Shown piece after piece: positions 51,369-59,414 of a stretch of 64,000 nt of DNA. This DNA is from Bradyrhizobium sp. CSA207 (GTDB lineage: Bacteria > Pseudomonadota > Alphaproteobacteria > Rhizobiales > Xanthobacteraceae). Each line of letters starts with the position of its first letter. The stretch's first letter is position 1. The position numbers were made by a program, and so were the translations under genes. Where the stretch lies: contig NZ_JAACFT010000018.1 of the NCBI RefSeq assembly GCF_029051685.1, positions 1-64,000 on the forward strand, read 5' to 3'. The notes beneath the pieces were generated by a model. The model had not been told where the DNA came from, searched no databases, and saw only the letters and a list, made by a program, of their open reading frames with translations.

Positions 51369-52150
51369 TGACGATGCGTGCCGTTGCCATGACGGTCGAC
51401 CAGGTCGCGGTGCGCTTCGGCGGGCTCGTCGCGATCTCGGACATGAGTTTCACTGTGGGCGGGGGCGAGATCCTCAGTCTGATCGGGCCGAATGGCGCCG
51501 GCAAGACCACGGCCTTCAACGTCATGACCGGTTTCCTGGAGCCCAGCGCCGGGCGCGTCACCTATCAGGGCACCGCGCTCAACGGATTGAAGCCGCATCA
51601 GATCGCCGATCTCGGCCTGATCCGCACCTTCCAGCGTACCAGCGTGTTTCCCAACGACACTGTGTATGACAATCTCATGATCGGGTTGCACCGCCAGGGC
51701 AGGGTCCGGCTGCTCGATGCCATCCTCGGGCTGCCGCGCGCACGCGCCTCGGAGCGCAAGCTGCGACAGCGCGCAAGCGAGCTGATCGAATGGGTCGGCC
51801 TTGAACGCCGCGCCCACGATGCGGCCGGCTCGCTCTCCTATGGCGAGCAGCGTCTGGTCGGCGTCGCGCTCGCGCTCGCTGCGGAGCCCTCGATGCTGCT
51901 GCTCGACGAGCCGGTGTCGGGCATGAATGCCTCGGAGACGCACCGGTTTGTCGAGCTCATCCGCGGCATCCGCGACCGCGGCATCACGATCCTGCTGGTC
52001 GAGCACGACATGCCGATGGTGATGACGGTCTCGGACCGCATCGTGGTGCTGAACTATGGCCGCATCATCGCCGAGGGGACGCCCGAGGTGATCCGCAACG
52101 ATCCGGCCGTGATCGAGGCCTATCTCGGACATGGCGCGGCACGTGCTTGA
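51368..52150 (+). CDS. livG: Branched-chain-type ABC transporter ATP-binding protein (LivG-like)
   Basis: ATPase of 260 residues. Walker A is 'GPNGAGKTT', the signature is the LivG-type 'LSYGEQRLVGVALAL', Walker B is 'MLLLDEPVSGMN' and the switch is 'LLVEHDMPMVM'. The start is ATG 51368, overlapping the LivM stop; GTG 51365 is equally possible. It forms a heterodimer with the LivF-like ATPase, whose start lies 20 bases inside this gene. Confidence 0.93.
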   Translation: MTMRAVAMTVDQVAVRFGGLVAISDMSFTVGGGEILSLIGPNGAGKTTAFNVMTGFLEPSAGRVTYQGTALNGLKPHQIADLGLIRTFQRTSVFPNDTVYDNLMIGLHRQGRVRLLDAILGLPRARASERKLRQRASELIEWVGLERRAHDAAGSLSYGEQRLVGVALALAAEPSMLLLDEPVSGMNASETHRFVELIRGIRDRGITILLVEHDMPMVMTVSDRIVVLNYGRIIAEGTPEVIRNDPAVIEAYLGHGAARA

Positions 52151-52847
52151 AATCCGGGACATGGTGTGCGGCTATGGCGGCGTCACCGCCCTGCGCGGCA
52201 TCTCGCTGGACGTGAAGGCCGGTCAGCTGGTGGCCCTGATCGGCGCCAACGGTGCCGGCAAGAGCACGACGCTGCGGGCCATTTCGGGACTGGTGCCGCC
52301 GTGCTCCGGTCAGATGCGTTTCGAGGGCCTCGACATCACCGGAGCCCGGCCACCACGCGTGCTGGCAAGCGGGATCGCGCATTGCCCGGAAGGGCGGCGG
52401 GTGTTCCCGCACATGAGTGTCGAGGAAAATCTCGACATGGGCGCTTACTTGCGGAGCGGCTCCGGCGAGATCGCGGCCGATCGCGATCGCATTTACGCGG
52501 AATTCCCGCGGCTTGCCGAGCGGCGCCGGCAGGCCGCCGGCACGCTGTCCGGCGGCGAGCAGCAGATGCTTGCGATCGGACGTGCTCTGATGTCGCGGCC
52601 GCGGCTGATCATGTTCGACGAGCCATCGCTCGGGCTTGCCCCCAACATCGTCGAGCGGACCTTTGCGATCATCCGCCGCATCCGCGATGCTGGCACCACG
52701 GTGCTCCTGGTCGAGCAGAACGCGTTCGCGGCGCTGGATATGTGCGATCACGCCTACCTGCTCGAGAACGGCCGCATCGTGCTGTCCGGGGCCGGCGCCG
52801 AGCTGATCGAGAACGAGCATGTGCGCAAGGCCTATCTTGGTGGATGA
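52131..52847 (+). CDS. livF: Branched-chain-type ABC transporter ATP-binding protein (LivF-like)
   Basis: ATPase of 238 residues with Walker A 'GANGAGKST', signature 'LSGGEQQMLAIGRAL', Walker B 'IMFDEPSLGLA' and 'LLVEQNAFAAL', the typical LivF order. It completes the five-subunit importer downstream of the molybdenum hydroxylase. Its end overlaps the Rieske ferredoxin gene, showing that the latter belongs to the same transcript. Confidence 0.93.
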   Translation: MARHVLEIRDMVCGYGGVTALRGISLDVKAGQLVALIGANGAGKSTTLRAISGLVPPCSGQMRFEGLDITGARPPRVLASGIAHCPEGRRVFPHMSVEENLDMGAYLRSGSGEIAADRDRIYAEFPRLAERRRQAAGTLSGGEQQMLAIGRALMSRPRLIMFDEPSLGLAPNIVERTFAIIRRIRDAGTTVLLVEQNAFAALDMCDHAYLLENGRIVLSGAGAELIENEHVRKAYLGG

Positions 52848-53196
52848 TGTGACGGTCCGCCCAGACGAATCCGGGTGGATCGCGGTCTGTGATCTGGATC
52901 GGCTGAAGGCAGAGACGATCGTTTGCGTCCGCGTGGCCGGGCTCGACATGCTCGTGATCTGGAACGATGGCGAGGTCGCCGCCTGCGAGCGCGCGTGCCC
53001 GCACGAACAGGCGGACCTCGGTCTTGGACAGGTGGCGGCGGGACATCTGTTTTGTCCCCGTCACGCAGCATCGTTCGATCTGCGCGACGGCTGCATCTCT
53101 TCGGGTTGGCCAAGTCCGCCGTTGCGGCTCTTTTCCGTCCGGGTCACGGGACAGCAAGTCTGGATTGATGCGGGGGCGGGACAGTCGGGGCGATGA
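52840..53196 (+). CDS. Rieske-type [2Fe-2S] ferredoxin
   Basis: Small electron carrier of 118 residues. The Rieske ligands are Cys53 and His55 ('RACPHEQADLG') and Cys72 and His75 ('LFCPRHAASFDL'), spaced as CxH-x16-CxxH. The protein resembles the free ferredoxins of ring-hydroxylating systems, but no oxygenase gene is in the window. The start is uncertain among TTG 52837, GTG 52840 and GTG 52849; the overlap with the ATPase gene argues for coupling. As the last gene of the MarR-type operon it may accept electrons from the molybdenum hydroxylase or serve an enzyme encoded elsewhere. Confidence 0.88.
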   Translation: MDDVTVRPDESGWIAVCDLDRLKAETIVCVRVAGLDMLVIWNDGEVAACERACPHEQADLGLGQVAAGHLFCPRHAASFDLRDGCISSGWPSPPLRLFSVRVTGQQVWIDAGAGQSGR

Positions 53197-53509
53197 TGGC
53201 ATTGTGCCCCTGTTTTGCCCGACGAGTCAAAGATGGGGCGTGACGTCGATTTGCCTTTAGACGCGGTGCGGATTTGCCTTTGGAAACAACGACACCCCTA
53301 CTGTGCATGGGGGTTGTTTTCGCGCTTTTAGTCCAGCAGCCGGGGCCGCGCGTCTCTCGTGAAGATTGATTGAATCGCAGACGATTGCCGGGAGCTCATT
53401 GCTGCCATAGGCGATATCGAGTCGCTTGTGCGTTAGCGGCAGGCGAAGCGGCGAAAGCCCGGCAATCTCTTCATCGGTGAGCTTGAGATCGAGAAAACGC
53501 TCTGAGTTG
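53197..53509. other. 313-base intergenic region, possibly a dispersed repeat
   Basis: No gene is supported. From 53190 to about 53330 the sequence (short motifs such as CCCCTGTTTTGCCCGACGAG and GGATTTGCCTTTGG, the latter partly repeated at 53252 and 53272) looks like intergenic repeat material I associate with Bradyrhizobium; this is recollection, not a search. A terminator-like hairpin is at 53284-53320. Confidence 0.35.
53284..53320 (+). terminator. Probable terminator after the Rieske gene
   Basis: AAACAAC (53284-53290) pairs with GTTGTTT (53313-53319) and CCCC (53295-53298) with GGGG (53309-53312), with a small internal bulge and a T-rich tail. It lies 88 bases past the Rieske stop and would end the long rightward operon. 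Confidence 0.5.
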
Positions 53510-53974
53510 CTAGAAGCCGAAATAGCTCAGCCCCGGATGATCGTCGGGCCGGCGGCCCAGCGGCCAACGAAACTTCCGTTCGGATTCGGAGATTGGGTGT
53601 TCGTTGATGCTCGCGTGACGTGTGCGCATCAAGCCGTCCTCAGCAAATTCCCAGTTCTCGTTACCGTAGGCACGAAACCACTGGCCGCTGTCGTCGTGAT
53701 ACTCATAGGCAAAGCGCACTGCAATGCGGTTGCCGGCGAACGTCCAGAGCTCCTTGATCAATCGATAATCGAGCTCCCTATTCCACTTGCGGGTCAGAAA
53801 GGCCTGTGCCTCCTCGCGGCCGTTGGCGAACTCCGCGCGATTGCGCCAGTGGGTGTCGACCGTATAAGCCAGCGCGACCTTGGCGGGATCGCGGCTATTC
53901 CAGCCATCCTCGGCCAATCGGACCTTCTCGACGGCGCTCTGTTCGTTGAACGGCGGCAGCGGGGGGCGAGACAT
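53510..53974 (-). CDS. DUF1348 / NTF2-like protein
   Basis: Small cytosolic protein of 154 residues of the SnoaL/NTF2-like fold, DUF1348 family. The whole length matches the family: 'PPFNEQSAVEKVRLAEDGWN', 'SRDPAKVALAYTVDTHWRNR', 'LDYRLIKELWTFAGNRIAVR', 'YGNENWEFAEDGLMRTRHAS' and the ending 'WPLGRRPDDHPGLSYFGF'. ATG 53974 is preceded by AAAGGAGAATTGAA; the frame extends upstream without coding character. The function is unknown; family members accompany oxidoreductases and glutathione S-transferases in many genomes, as here. Confidence 0.92.
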   Translation of the reverse strand: MSRPPLPPFNEQSAVEKVRLAEDGWNSRDPAKVALAYTVDTHWRNRAEFANGREEAQAFLTRKWNRELDYRLIKELWTFAGNRIAVRFAYEYHDDSGQWFRAYGNENWEFAEDGLMRTRHASINEHPISESERKFRWPLGRRPDDHPGLSYFGF

Positions 53975-54104
53975 TTCAATTCTCCTTTGATCGTGCGTTG
54001 AGGGTGATCGATGTGCTTGCGTGTTTGGACTGCGAAACCCAGGAAGAGACTGTTGGACTGTTGCGTGGGATGCGCCGGTCTTCCGGTGTTGAGAAGCGCC
54101 GCTT

Positions 54105-56177
54105 TCAAAGGGCGAGTTGAATTCGATTGTCGTCTTGCCCCGCCAGCTCTGCAGGCACGGCGGAGCAAAGCAGGATTTCATCGTCAGCAATCTTCGCCGC
54201 GGGCTCGTTCACGTAAGTGACGGTGCCGGCAAGCAACTTCGTCTTGCATGTGCCGCAGGTGCCGGCACGGCAACTGAACTCTGGTGAAAGCCCGCGGGCC
54301 TCCGCGAGGTCGAGCAATGTCCCCGACTGAGGCGTCCAACGCGCTTCCTTCAGCGAGTTCATGAAAGCGACCGGTACAGGGTTTGAGGAAGGCGGCTTGT
54401 TCGCAGGCGCCGCCGCGCCTACATCGGCGGTCCGCTTCAGCGAAGAGGGCCCGAACGCCTCGGCGTGGATTCTGCCGTCCGCGATGTTGTACACTCGCAG
54501 CCCATCATACAATGCTCGAGTGAACTGGGTTGGGCCGCACAGGTAGAATTCGTAGTCGTTGAATTGTAGAAATCGCGTGAGGAGCGTCATGTCGATCCGG
54601 CCGGGCGCATCATAGTCCAGGCCCTCCCGGGCACCGGACGCGTCGCTGAGCACCCGAACGAGCTTCACGGCCCCTTGCGCCGCTTCCACCAGCTCGGCCA
54701 GCTCCCTGTCAAAGGCGCGGTCCTGCTTCGAGCGCGCGGCGTGGAAGAAGACCGTAGGGCGGATCCGCTGCTTGCGAAGTCCCTCGTAGACGATGTGTCG
54801 CAACATCGCAAGCATTGGCGTGACACCCACGCCGCCGGCCAAAAGCACCGCCGGGCGCGTGGCGCGCGCGTCGATCGTGAATTCTCCGGCCGGTGCGCGC
54901 GCTTCAATGATGTCGCCCACGCGGATGAAATCGTGCAGGTGGCTCGAAACGACGCCGTCGCGCTTGACGCTGATCCGGTAGATCCCATCGGAAGGGGCGA
55001 CAGACAGCGTATAGGTCCGTAGCACGGGCTTATCGGTGCCTGGAAGCGTGACCCGAATGGGCAGGTGCTGGCCGGCCTGGTGAGGGAGAAGCCCCGCGCC
55101 GTCGTCCGGCTGCAGGTGAAAGGAGCGGATCGACGCGCTCTCGTCGACGACCTTGGTGACCTTGAGCGGGCGCCAGCGCGTCGCAAGCTCGGCTGCGCGC
55201 AGACGGTCGGCCGCGTGGTCCCAGTCGCCGGTCATCAACGAACTCGGCGACCGGCCATCCTCAGTGTACGTCCAACGCAGAGCCAGTGCACCGCGCCTGC
55301 GCACGATCCGTCGGGCGCGAAACGTCCATAACCGCTCAGCCCCCTGAAACGCTGCGATTTCCGGCGACTCCAACAGCACTTCCGCATCGCCGGTCATCTG
55401 CAACATGTCGCCCGTTGTGAAGTCGACGAACAGAAGTCCGGCCTTGCCGTTCAGCAGGATGTTGCCGAGGGTCGCGAAGAAAAGGTTCCCATCGAAATCA
55501 GGAATAGTCAGCGTTCCGTCCTCGGCTACGCGCACGAAACCAGCCTTGCCGCCGCGATGTGACACATCGACTTGGCGACGGTCCTCGCGATCCACATAGG
55601 ACGCAACGAAGAAGGCGTCCGCGGCTTCAATTATCGCATGCGCAGCTGAATCAAGCCCGGACATGTCCTCGACGACACCAGCGAACGCCCGGCCCGGGTC
55701 GCGGTCGAATGCGAAATCCCTCAGCTGGATGTAGCGGGGACAGTTTCCGAAGCTCTGGTCGACCTCGACGGCGAAGCCGTTGCCGGCGATGCGAAGAAGG
55801 CCATTCATGCGATTTCGCCGCCGCGTGTGCATCTCGATCCCGAGAAGGCCGAGGGCGCTTCCATCGGCCATGCCAACGCTCGCCGGGTCGGTGGGATCGG
55901 GCCAGGCGGCGATTTCGAGCGTCGTCCGCGTTGGCGAGTTCATGAAGCCCGGCGTTCCCTCGAGAAACGTGGCCCAGGAATCTCCGTTCGCATCGACGCT
56001 CCCCAGGACGATGAATGGGAGCTTTGCATAGAAATCGCGATGCTGATCAGGCATATGATCCCGCACCACGCGCCGACCGACGATCTCCATCCGGTCGGCA
56101 ACGCCGACCCTGGCCTGGATCGCTATTTCGCCGGGATGCCAGGTATCGAGCCTTTTCGCCGACCCTTGATCGTTCAT
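54105..56177 (-). CDS. Pyridoxamine-phosphate-oxidase-like / ferredoxin reductase / 2Fe-2S fusion flavoprotein
   Basis: Three-part protein of 690 residues. The N-terminal half (about 30-300) is a split-barrel flavin-binding region of the pyridoxamine-phosphate oxidase type ('WHPGEIAIQARVGVADRME', 'DFYAKLPFIVLGSVDANGDS', 'LFFATLGNILLNGKAGLLFV'). Next comes an FNR-type FAD/NAD module ('VLRTYTLSVAPSDGIYRISV', 'PAVLLAGGVGVTPMLAMLRH', 'YEFYLCGPTQFTRALYDGL'). Last is a plant-type 2Fe-2S domain ('EFSCRAGTCGTCKTKLLAG', final Cys in 'ILLCSAVP'). It should move electrons from NAD(P)H through FAD and 2Fe-2S to the N-terminal flavin site. ATG 56177 follows AAGGAAC. It is downstream of the glutathione S-transferase gene. 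Confidence 0.9.
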   Translation of the reverse strand: MNDQGSAKRLDTWHPGEIAIQARVGVADRMEIVGRRVVRDHMPDQHRDFYAKLPFIVLGSVDANGDSWATFLEGTPGFMNSPTRTTLEIAAWPDPTDPASVGMADGSALGLLGIEMHTRRRNRMNGLLRIAGNGFAVEVDQSFGNCPRYIQLRDFAFDRDPGRAFAGVVEDMSGLDSAAHAIIEAADAFFVASYVDREDRRQVDVSHRGGKAGFVRVAEDGTLTIPDFDGNLFFATLGNILLNGKAGLLFVDFTTGDMLQMTGDAEVLLESPEIAAFQGAERLWTFRARRIVRRRGALALRWTYTEDGRSPSSLMTGDWDHAADRLRAAELATRWRPLKVTKVVDESASIRSFHLQPDDGAGLLPHQAGQHLPIRVTLPGTDKPVLRTYTLSVAPSDGIYRISVKRDGVVSSHLHDFIRVGDIIEARAPAGEFTIDARATRPAVLLAGGVGVTPMLAMLRHIVYEGLRKQRIRPTVFFHAARSKQDRAFDRELAELVEAAQGAVKLVRVLSDASGAREGLDYDAPGRIDMTLLTRFLQFNDYEFYLCGPTQFTRALYDGLRVYNIADGRIHAEAFGPSSLKRTADVGAAAPANKPPSSNPVPVAFMNSLKEARWTPQSGTLLDLAEARGLSPEFSCRAGTCGTCKTKLLAGTVTYVNEPAAKIADDEILLCSAVPAELAGQDDNRIQLAL

Positions 56178-56237
56178 CGTGCCAGTTCCTTCTGCGTTGA
56201 GAGCGGGCGCGCCGCAAACGCGCCCGCGGCACGTCCT

Positions 56238-56832
56238 TACGCAGCGGCGGAGAGGCCGACAAGCCCGGCAGGGCCTCGATGCGGCGCAGGAAGGCGTTGA
56301 CGCGGGCGTAGCCGGATAGATCGACATTGCCTTCCGGAGCGCGCGCCACGTAGCTGTAAAGCGCCACATCCGCGATCGTCGGACCTTCGCCGACAAGCCA
56401 GTCAGCATCCGTCAGATGAGTTTCGAGCCGCCTCAGCAGGACATGGGCTCGGCCGATGACGTCCTCGGGATTATGTTTGGCGCCGAACACCGTGATCAGC
56501 CGTGCCGCCGCGGGGCCAAAGGCGACTTCGCCAGCTGCAACCGAGAGCCAGCGCTGAATTTGCGCGGCGGCCCTTGGATCCCCCGGCAGCCAATCCTTTC
56601 GATCGAACTTCTTGGCGAGATAGACTAGGATGGCGTTCGAATCCGAGACGACGATGCCATCGTCATCCAACACTGGCACTTGGCCGAAGGGATTGAGCGA
56701 GAGAAATTCGGGCTTCTTGTGCGCGCCTGATTTCAGGTCGACTGCGATCAGTTCGAATGGCTCTCCCAGTAGAGAGATGAAGAGCCGGGCGCGGTGCGAG
56801 TGGCCGGACAAGGGATGATAGTAGAGCTTCAT
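56238..56832 (-). pseudogene. Glutathione S-transferase with probable C-terminal frameshift
   Basis: GST-fold protein. The N-terminal thioredoxin-like domain is 'MKLYYHPLSGHSHRARLFIS' with 'LNPFGQVPVLDDDGIVVSDS' and the C-terminal helical domain has 'LVGEGPTIADVALYSYVAR'. The listed frame runs to 56047 (261 residues), with the last 65 residues Arg-rich and lying inside the next gene. Adding one base at about 56261-56266 makes the end read 'RIEALPGL' then 'VGLSAAA' and stop at 56238-56240, giving a normal GST of about 198 residues. So one base is probably missing, by mutation or sequencing error. The enzyme may still work with the extended tail. ATG 56832 begins the usual strand. It precedes the fusion flavoprotein gene. 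Confidence 0.75.
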
Positions 56833-57326
56833 AGTCGTGTTCCTGAATTCGATGGCTGGGTCAATTCCCGTTGCCGCCAGTGCACGTTGTCCCAAGGGCG
56901 ATCTGGTGAGAATGCTCCGTTTCAGCACTTCATTATTGCAGCGAACGCAATTATCCGGTGCGCTTGCGCTTGGTATCCGCCGATCTGGGTGCACCCTGGA
57001 GCAAATCCTCAACCGTTGAGACCGGTTCGCCAGTTGCTCGCTGATACCTGATTTAGAACGTCGCTCGCGGAAGCTATGAGCTGCTCGCCTGGCCGGTCAG
57101 CCTCATGCATGCTGGCCAGCAAATGCTGCCCAAGAAATCGCGCGCATTCTTCGACTTTGCGGCCCCGGCTACGAGACCGCCTCCAGGAGGAAACTGCGGC
57201 ATTCGAGACCTAGTGGCTGGAGAGGGAGGTCGCTCTGACCGGGCGGGCCGCGGGCCTGCCAAGGCCGCAGTGGCGAACGTCACAAAGGGCACGCCTGGAC
57301 GCGGCAGTAAGACGTTGCCGGTAGTA
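56833..57326. other. 494-base intergenic region between GST and LysR genes
   Basis: No supported gene. Short open frames occur on both strands at 57074-57350 (about 70-80 codons) but show no family features and lack a good ribosome-binding site. The GST promoter should lie between 56840 and 57000. Confidence 0.35.
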
Positions 57327-58223
57327 TCAAAGGGTGAATTGCTCTTTTAGGCGCGGCGTCATCCAATTGAGAAAGGTGCGAAGTTTGATTGGCATCGGCT
57401 TGCGCGGTGGGTAGAGGATGTGTACCGGCAGCGGCGTCGGCTCGAATTCATCGAGGACGATATCGAGCTTTCGCTCGCGCATTGCGCCATCCATCTTGTA
57501 GGACATCACTCGCGCCAGGCCAGCGCCATCGATGGCGGCGAGCACCGCGGCTTCGGACGTATTCACGCAGAGCTGCGACCTGATCGGTGCCGCCCTGGTA
57601 CGATTGCCGGAGACGAACCTCCAGGCCGTAGCTGCGGCATGATCGTCGATCGTGATGCACTGATGTTTCGCTAGATCGCCGAGCGTTTTCGGCCGTCCGT
57701 GCGTCTTCAGGTATGAGGGGCTTGCGCAGACGACGATACGGATCGATCCGATCCGCGTCGCGATCATGCTGCTCTCCGGCAGGGGACCGATACGGATCGC
57801 GACATCGATATTCTCATCGGTGATGTTTACGACTGCGTCGGTCAACTTCAGCCTTAGCGAAATGTCCGGATGGGCGTCGAGGAATTCGATCGTGTGCGGC
57901 AGCAAGTGGGTGTGGCCGAGCCCCCACGGTGCCGTTACCGCCATCTCGCCCTTTGGCAGGCGGTACTCGCCGGATAGCTCCCGCTCGGCATCCTCGACCT
58001 GCTCGACAATGCGCTTGCAGGCTTCGATGTAGGAACGTCCGGCGTCGGTTAAGGTCATTCGGCGCGAGGTACGCTGAAACAGCTGGGCTTTGAGGCGGGC
58101 TTCGAGCTCGGAGACTTTCCGGCTGATGGTCGCAACCGGCAATTTGAGACGGCGCGATGCCGCCGAGATGCTGCCGGTCTCCGCTACTGCAATGATCGCC
58201 GACATCGCCTCGAGGCGATCCAT
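57327..58223 (-). CDS. LysR-family transcriptional regulator
   Basis: Regulator of 298 residues. The winged HTH is at the N-terminus ('MDRLEAMSAIIAVAETGSIS' then 'AASRRLKLPVATISRKVSEL', residues 1-40). The effector-binding domain follows with 'VTAPWGLGHTHLLPHTIEFL' and 'NITDENIDVAIRIGPLPESS', the pattern of the AaeR/DmlR-like subgroup. ATG 58223 is chosen by the HTH start and GGAAGG upstream; the frame is open 27 codons further. It is divergent from the alpha/beta hydrolase-SoxC operon (182 bases between starts), which it probably controls. Confidence 0.92.
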   Translation of the reverse strand: MDRLEAMSAIIAVAETGSISAASRRLKLPVATISRKVSELEARLKAQLFQRTSRRMTLTDAGRSYIEACKRIVEQVEDAERELSGEYRLPKGEMAVTAPWGLGHTHLLPHTIEFLDAHPDISLRLKLTDAVVNITDENIDVAIRIGPLPESSMIATRIGSIRIVVCASPSYLKTHGRPKTLGDLAKHQCITIDDHAAATAWRFVSGNRTRAAPIRSQLCVNTSEAAVLAAIDGAGLARVMSYKMDGAMRERKLDIVLDEFEPTPLPVHILYPPRKPMPIKLRTFLNWMTPRLKEQFTL

Positions 58224-58405
58224 CTGCCCACCTTCCCAAATTTGCGAAAGTTCCTTCTCATTTATATGGGCTGCACCGCGGTGGCGCAATGCGGTACGTC
58301 GCATCGTATCGGCGATCTGTCGAACGGCTGTGAGTGACTAGGTCGCGGCATGGGAAGCAGCATGTGTCGACAAGATTAAAGCTCACTCTGGACCCGGAAT
58401 TCGAC

Positions 58406-59410
58406 ATGAAGGACGTTCGTTTGTTCGGCCCGCTTGCCGCCCTGAGCCGCCGGCGTTTTGCTTTGGGCCTGCCGCTGTTGACTGCGGCCGCAGCCGTTTC
58501 ACAGAACGTGTCCGTGGCGAACGCAGCGCCCGGTGGCAAGCCGCCGATCGTCACTTATCATCGCACCAAGACGGTCGACGGCATCAAGACCTTCTATCGC
58601 GAGGCCGGGCCGAAGGGAGCTCCGGTCGTGTTGCTCCTGCACGGCTTCCCGACGTCCTCACACATGTTTCGCAATCTCATTCCAGAGCTTGCCGATCGCT
58701 ATCACGTCATCGCTCCCGATTATCCCGGCTATGGCCAGAGCGATATGCCCGACCGGACCAAGTTCGCCTACACTTTCGACCGCTTTGGGGAGCTGGTTGA
58801 CGGGCTGCTCGATCAGCTGGGCGTCCGTAACTTCGCCATGTACGTCATGGACTACGGCGCGCCGGTTGGCTGGCGCCTGGCGCTCAAGCATCCCGAGCGT
58901 GTGACGGCCCTCATCGTGCAGAACGGTAACGCCTATGACGAAGGTTTGAAAGAATTCTGGGACCCGATCAAGGCCTACTGGGCCGACCACTCCGAAGAGC
59001 ATCGCAAGGCGCTGTACCAGCTGGTTACGCCGGAGATCACCAAGTTCCAGTACACCGATGGGGTCAGCGACGTGACCCGCGTTTCGCCCGACAATTGGGT
59101 GCATGACCAAGCCCTCCTGGACCGTCCCGGCAACGCCGAGATCCAGATGGATCTGTTCTACGACTACCGCACCAACCTGCCGCTCTATCCCAAGGTGCAG
59201 GCCTATTTGCGCAAGCATCAGCCGCCCACGCTGATCGTCTGGGGCAAGAACGACAAGATCTTCCCGGCGGACGGCGCCCACCCCTACAAGCGCGACCTGC
59301 CGAAGGTCGAGTTTCATCTGATCGATACCGGGCACTTCGCGCTCGAGGACAAGGCCGACGAGATGGTGCCCCTCATCCGCGATTTCCTTGGCCGCAAGCT
59401 TGCCTCCTGA
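58406..59410 (+). CDS. Exported alpha/beta hydrolase (haloalkane dehalogenase / epoxide hydrolase-like)
   Basis: Hydrolase of 334 residues. The N-terminus carries a twin-arginine-like motif 'SRRRFALGLPLLTAAAA' (residues 14-30) and an Ala-rich cleavage region ('VANAAPGG'), so export by Tat is likely. In the catalytic domain the oxyanion loop is 'LLLHGFPTSSHMF' and the nucleophile position is Asp149 in 'FAMYVMDYGAPVGW', which places it with dehalogenases and epoxide hydrolases rather than Ser esterases; the base is the His in 'LIDTGHFALEDKAD'. ATG 58406 is chosen over GTG/ATG further left because of the Tat signal. It heads the operon with a SoxC-like enzyme. Confidence 0.87.
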   Translation: MKDVRLFGPLAALSRRRFALGLPLLTAAAAVSQNVSVANAAPGGKPPIVTYHRTKTVDGIKTFYREAGPKGAPVVLLLHGFPTSSHMFRNLIPELADRYHVIAPDYPGYGQSDMPDRTKFAYTFDRFGELVDGLLDQLGVRNFAMYVMDYGAPVGWRLALKHPERVTALIVQNGNAYDEGLKEFWDPIKAYWADHSEEHRKALYQLVTPEITKFQYTDGVSDVTRVSPDNWVHDQALLDRPGNAEIQMDLFYDYRTNLPLYPKVQAYLRKHQPPTLIVWGKNDKIFPADGAHPYKRDLPKVEFHLIDTGHFALEDKADEMVPLIRDFLGRKLAS

Positions 59411-59414
59411 GCCG

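Noticed and set aside
41550..53196. Interpretation of the molybdenum hydroxylase as CO dehydrogenase because of the CoxG domain
   Set aside because: The large subunit lacks the AYxCSFR active-site loop that is diagnostic of form I CO dehydrogenase.
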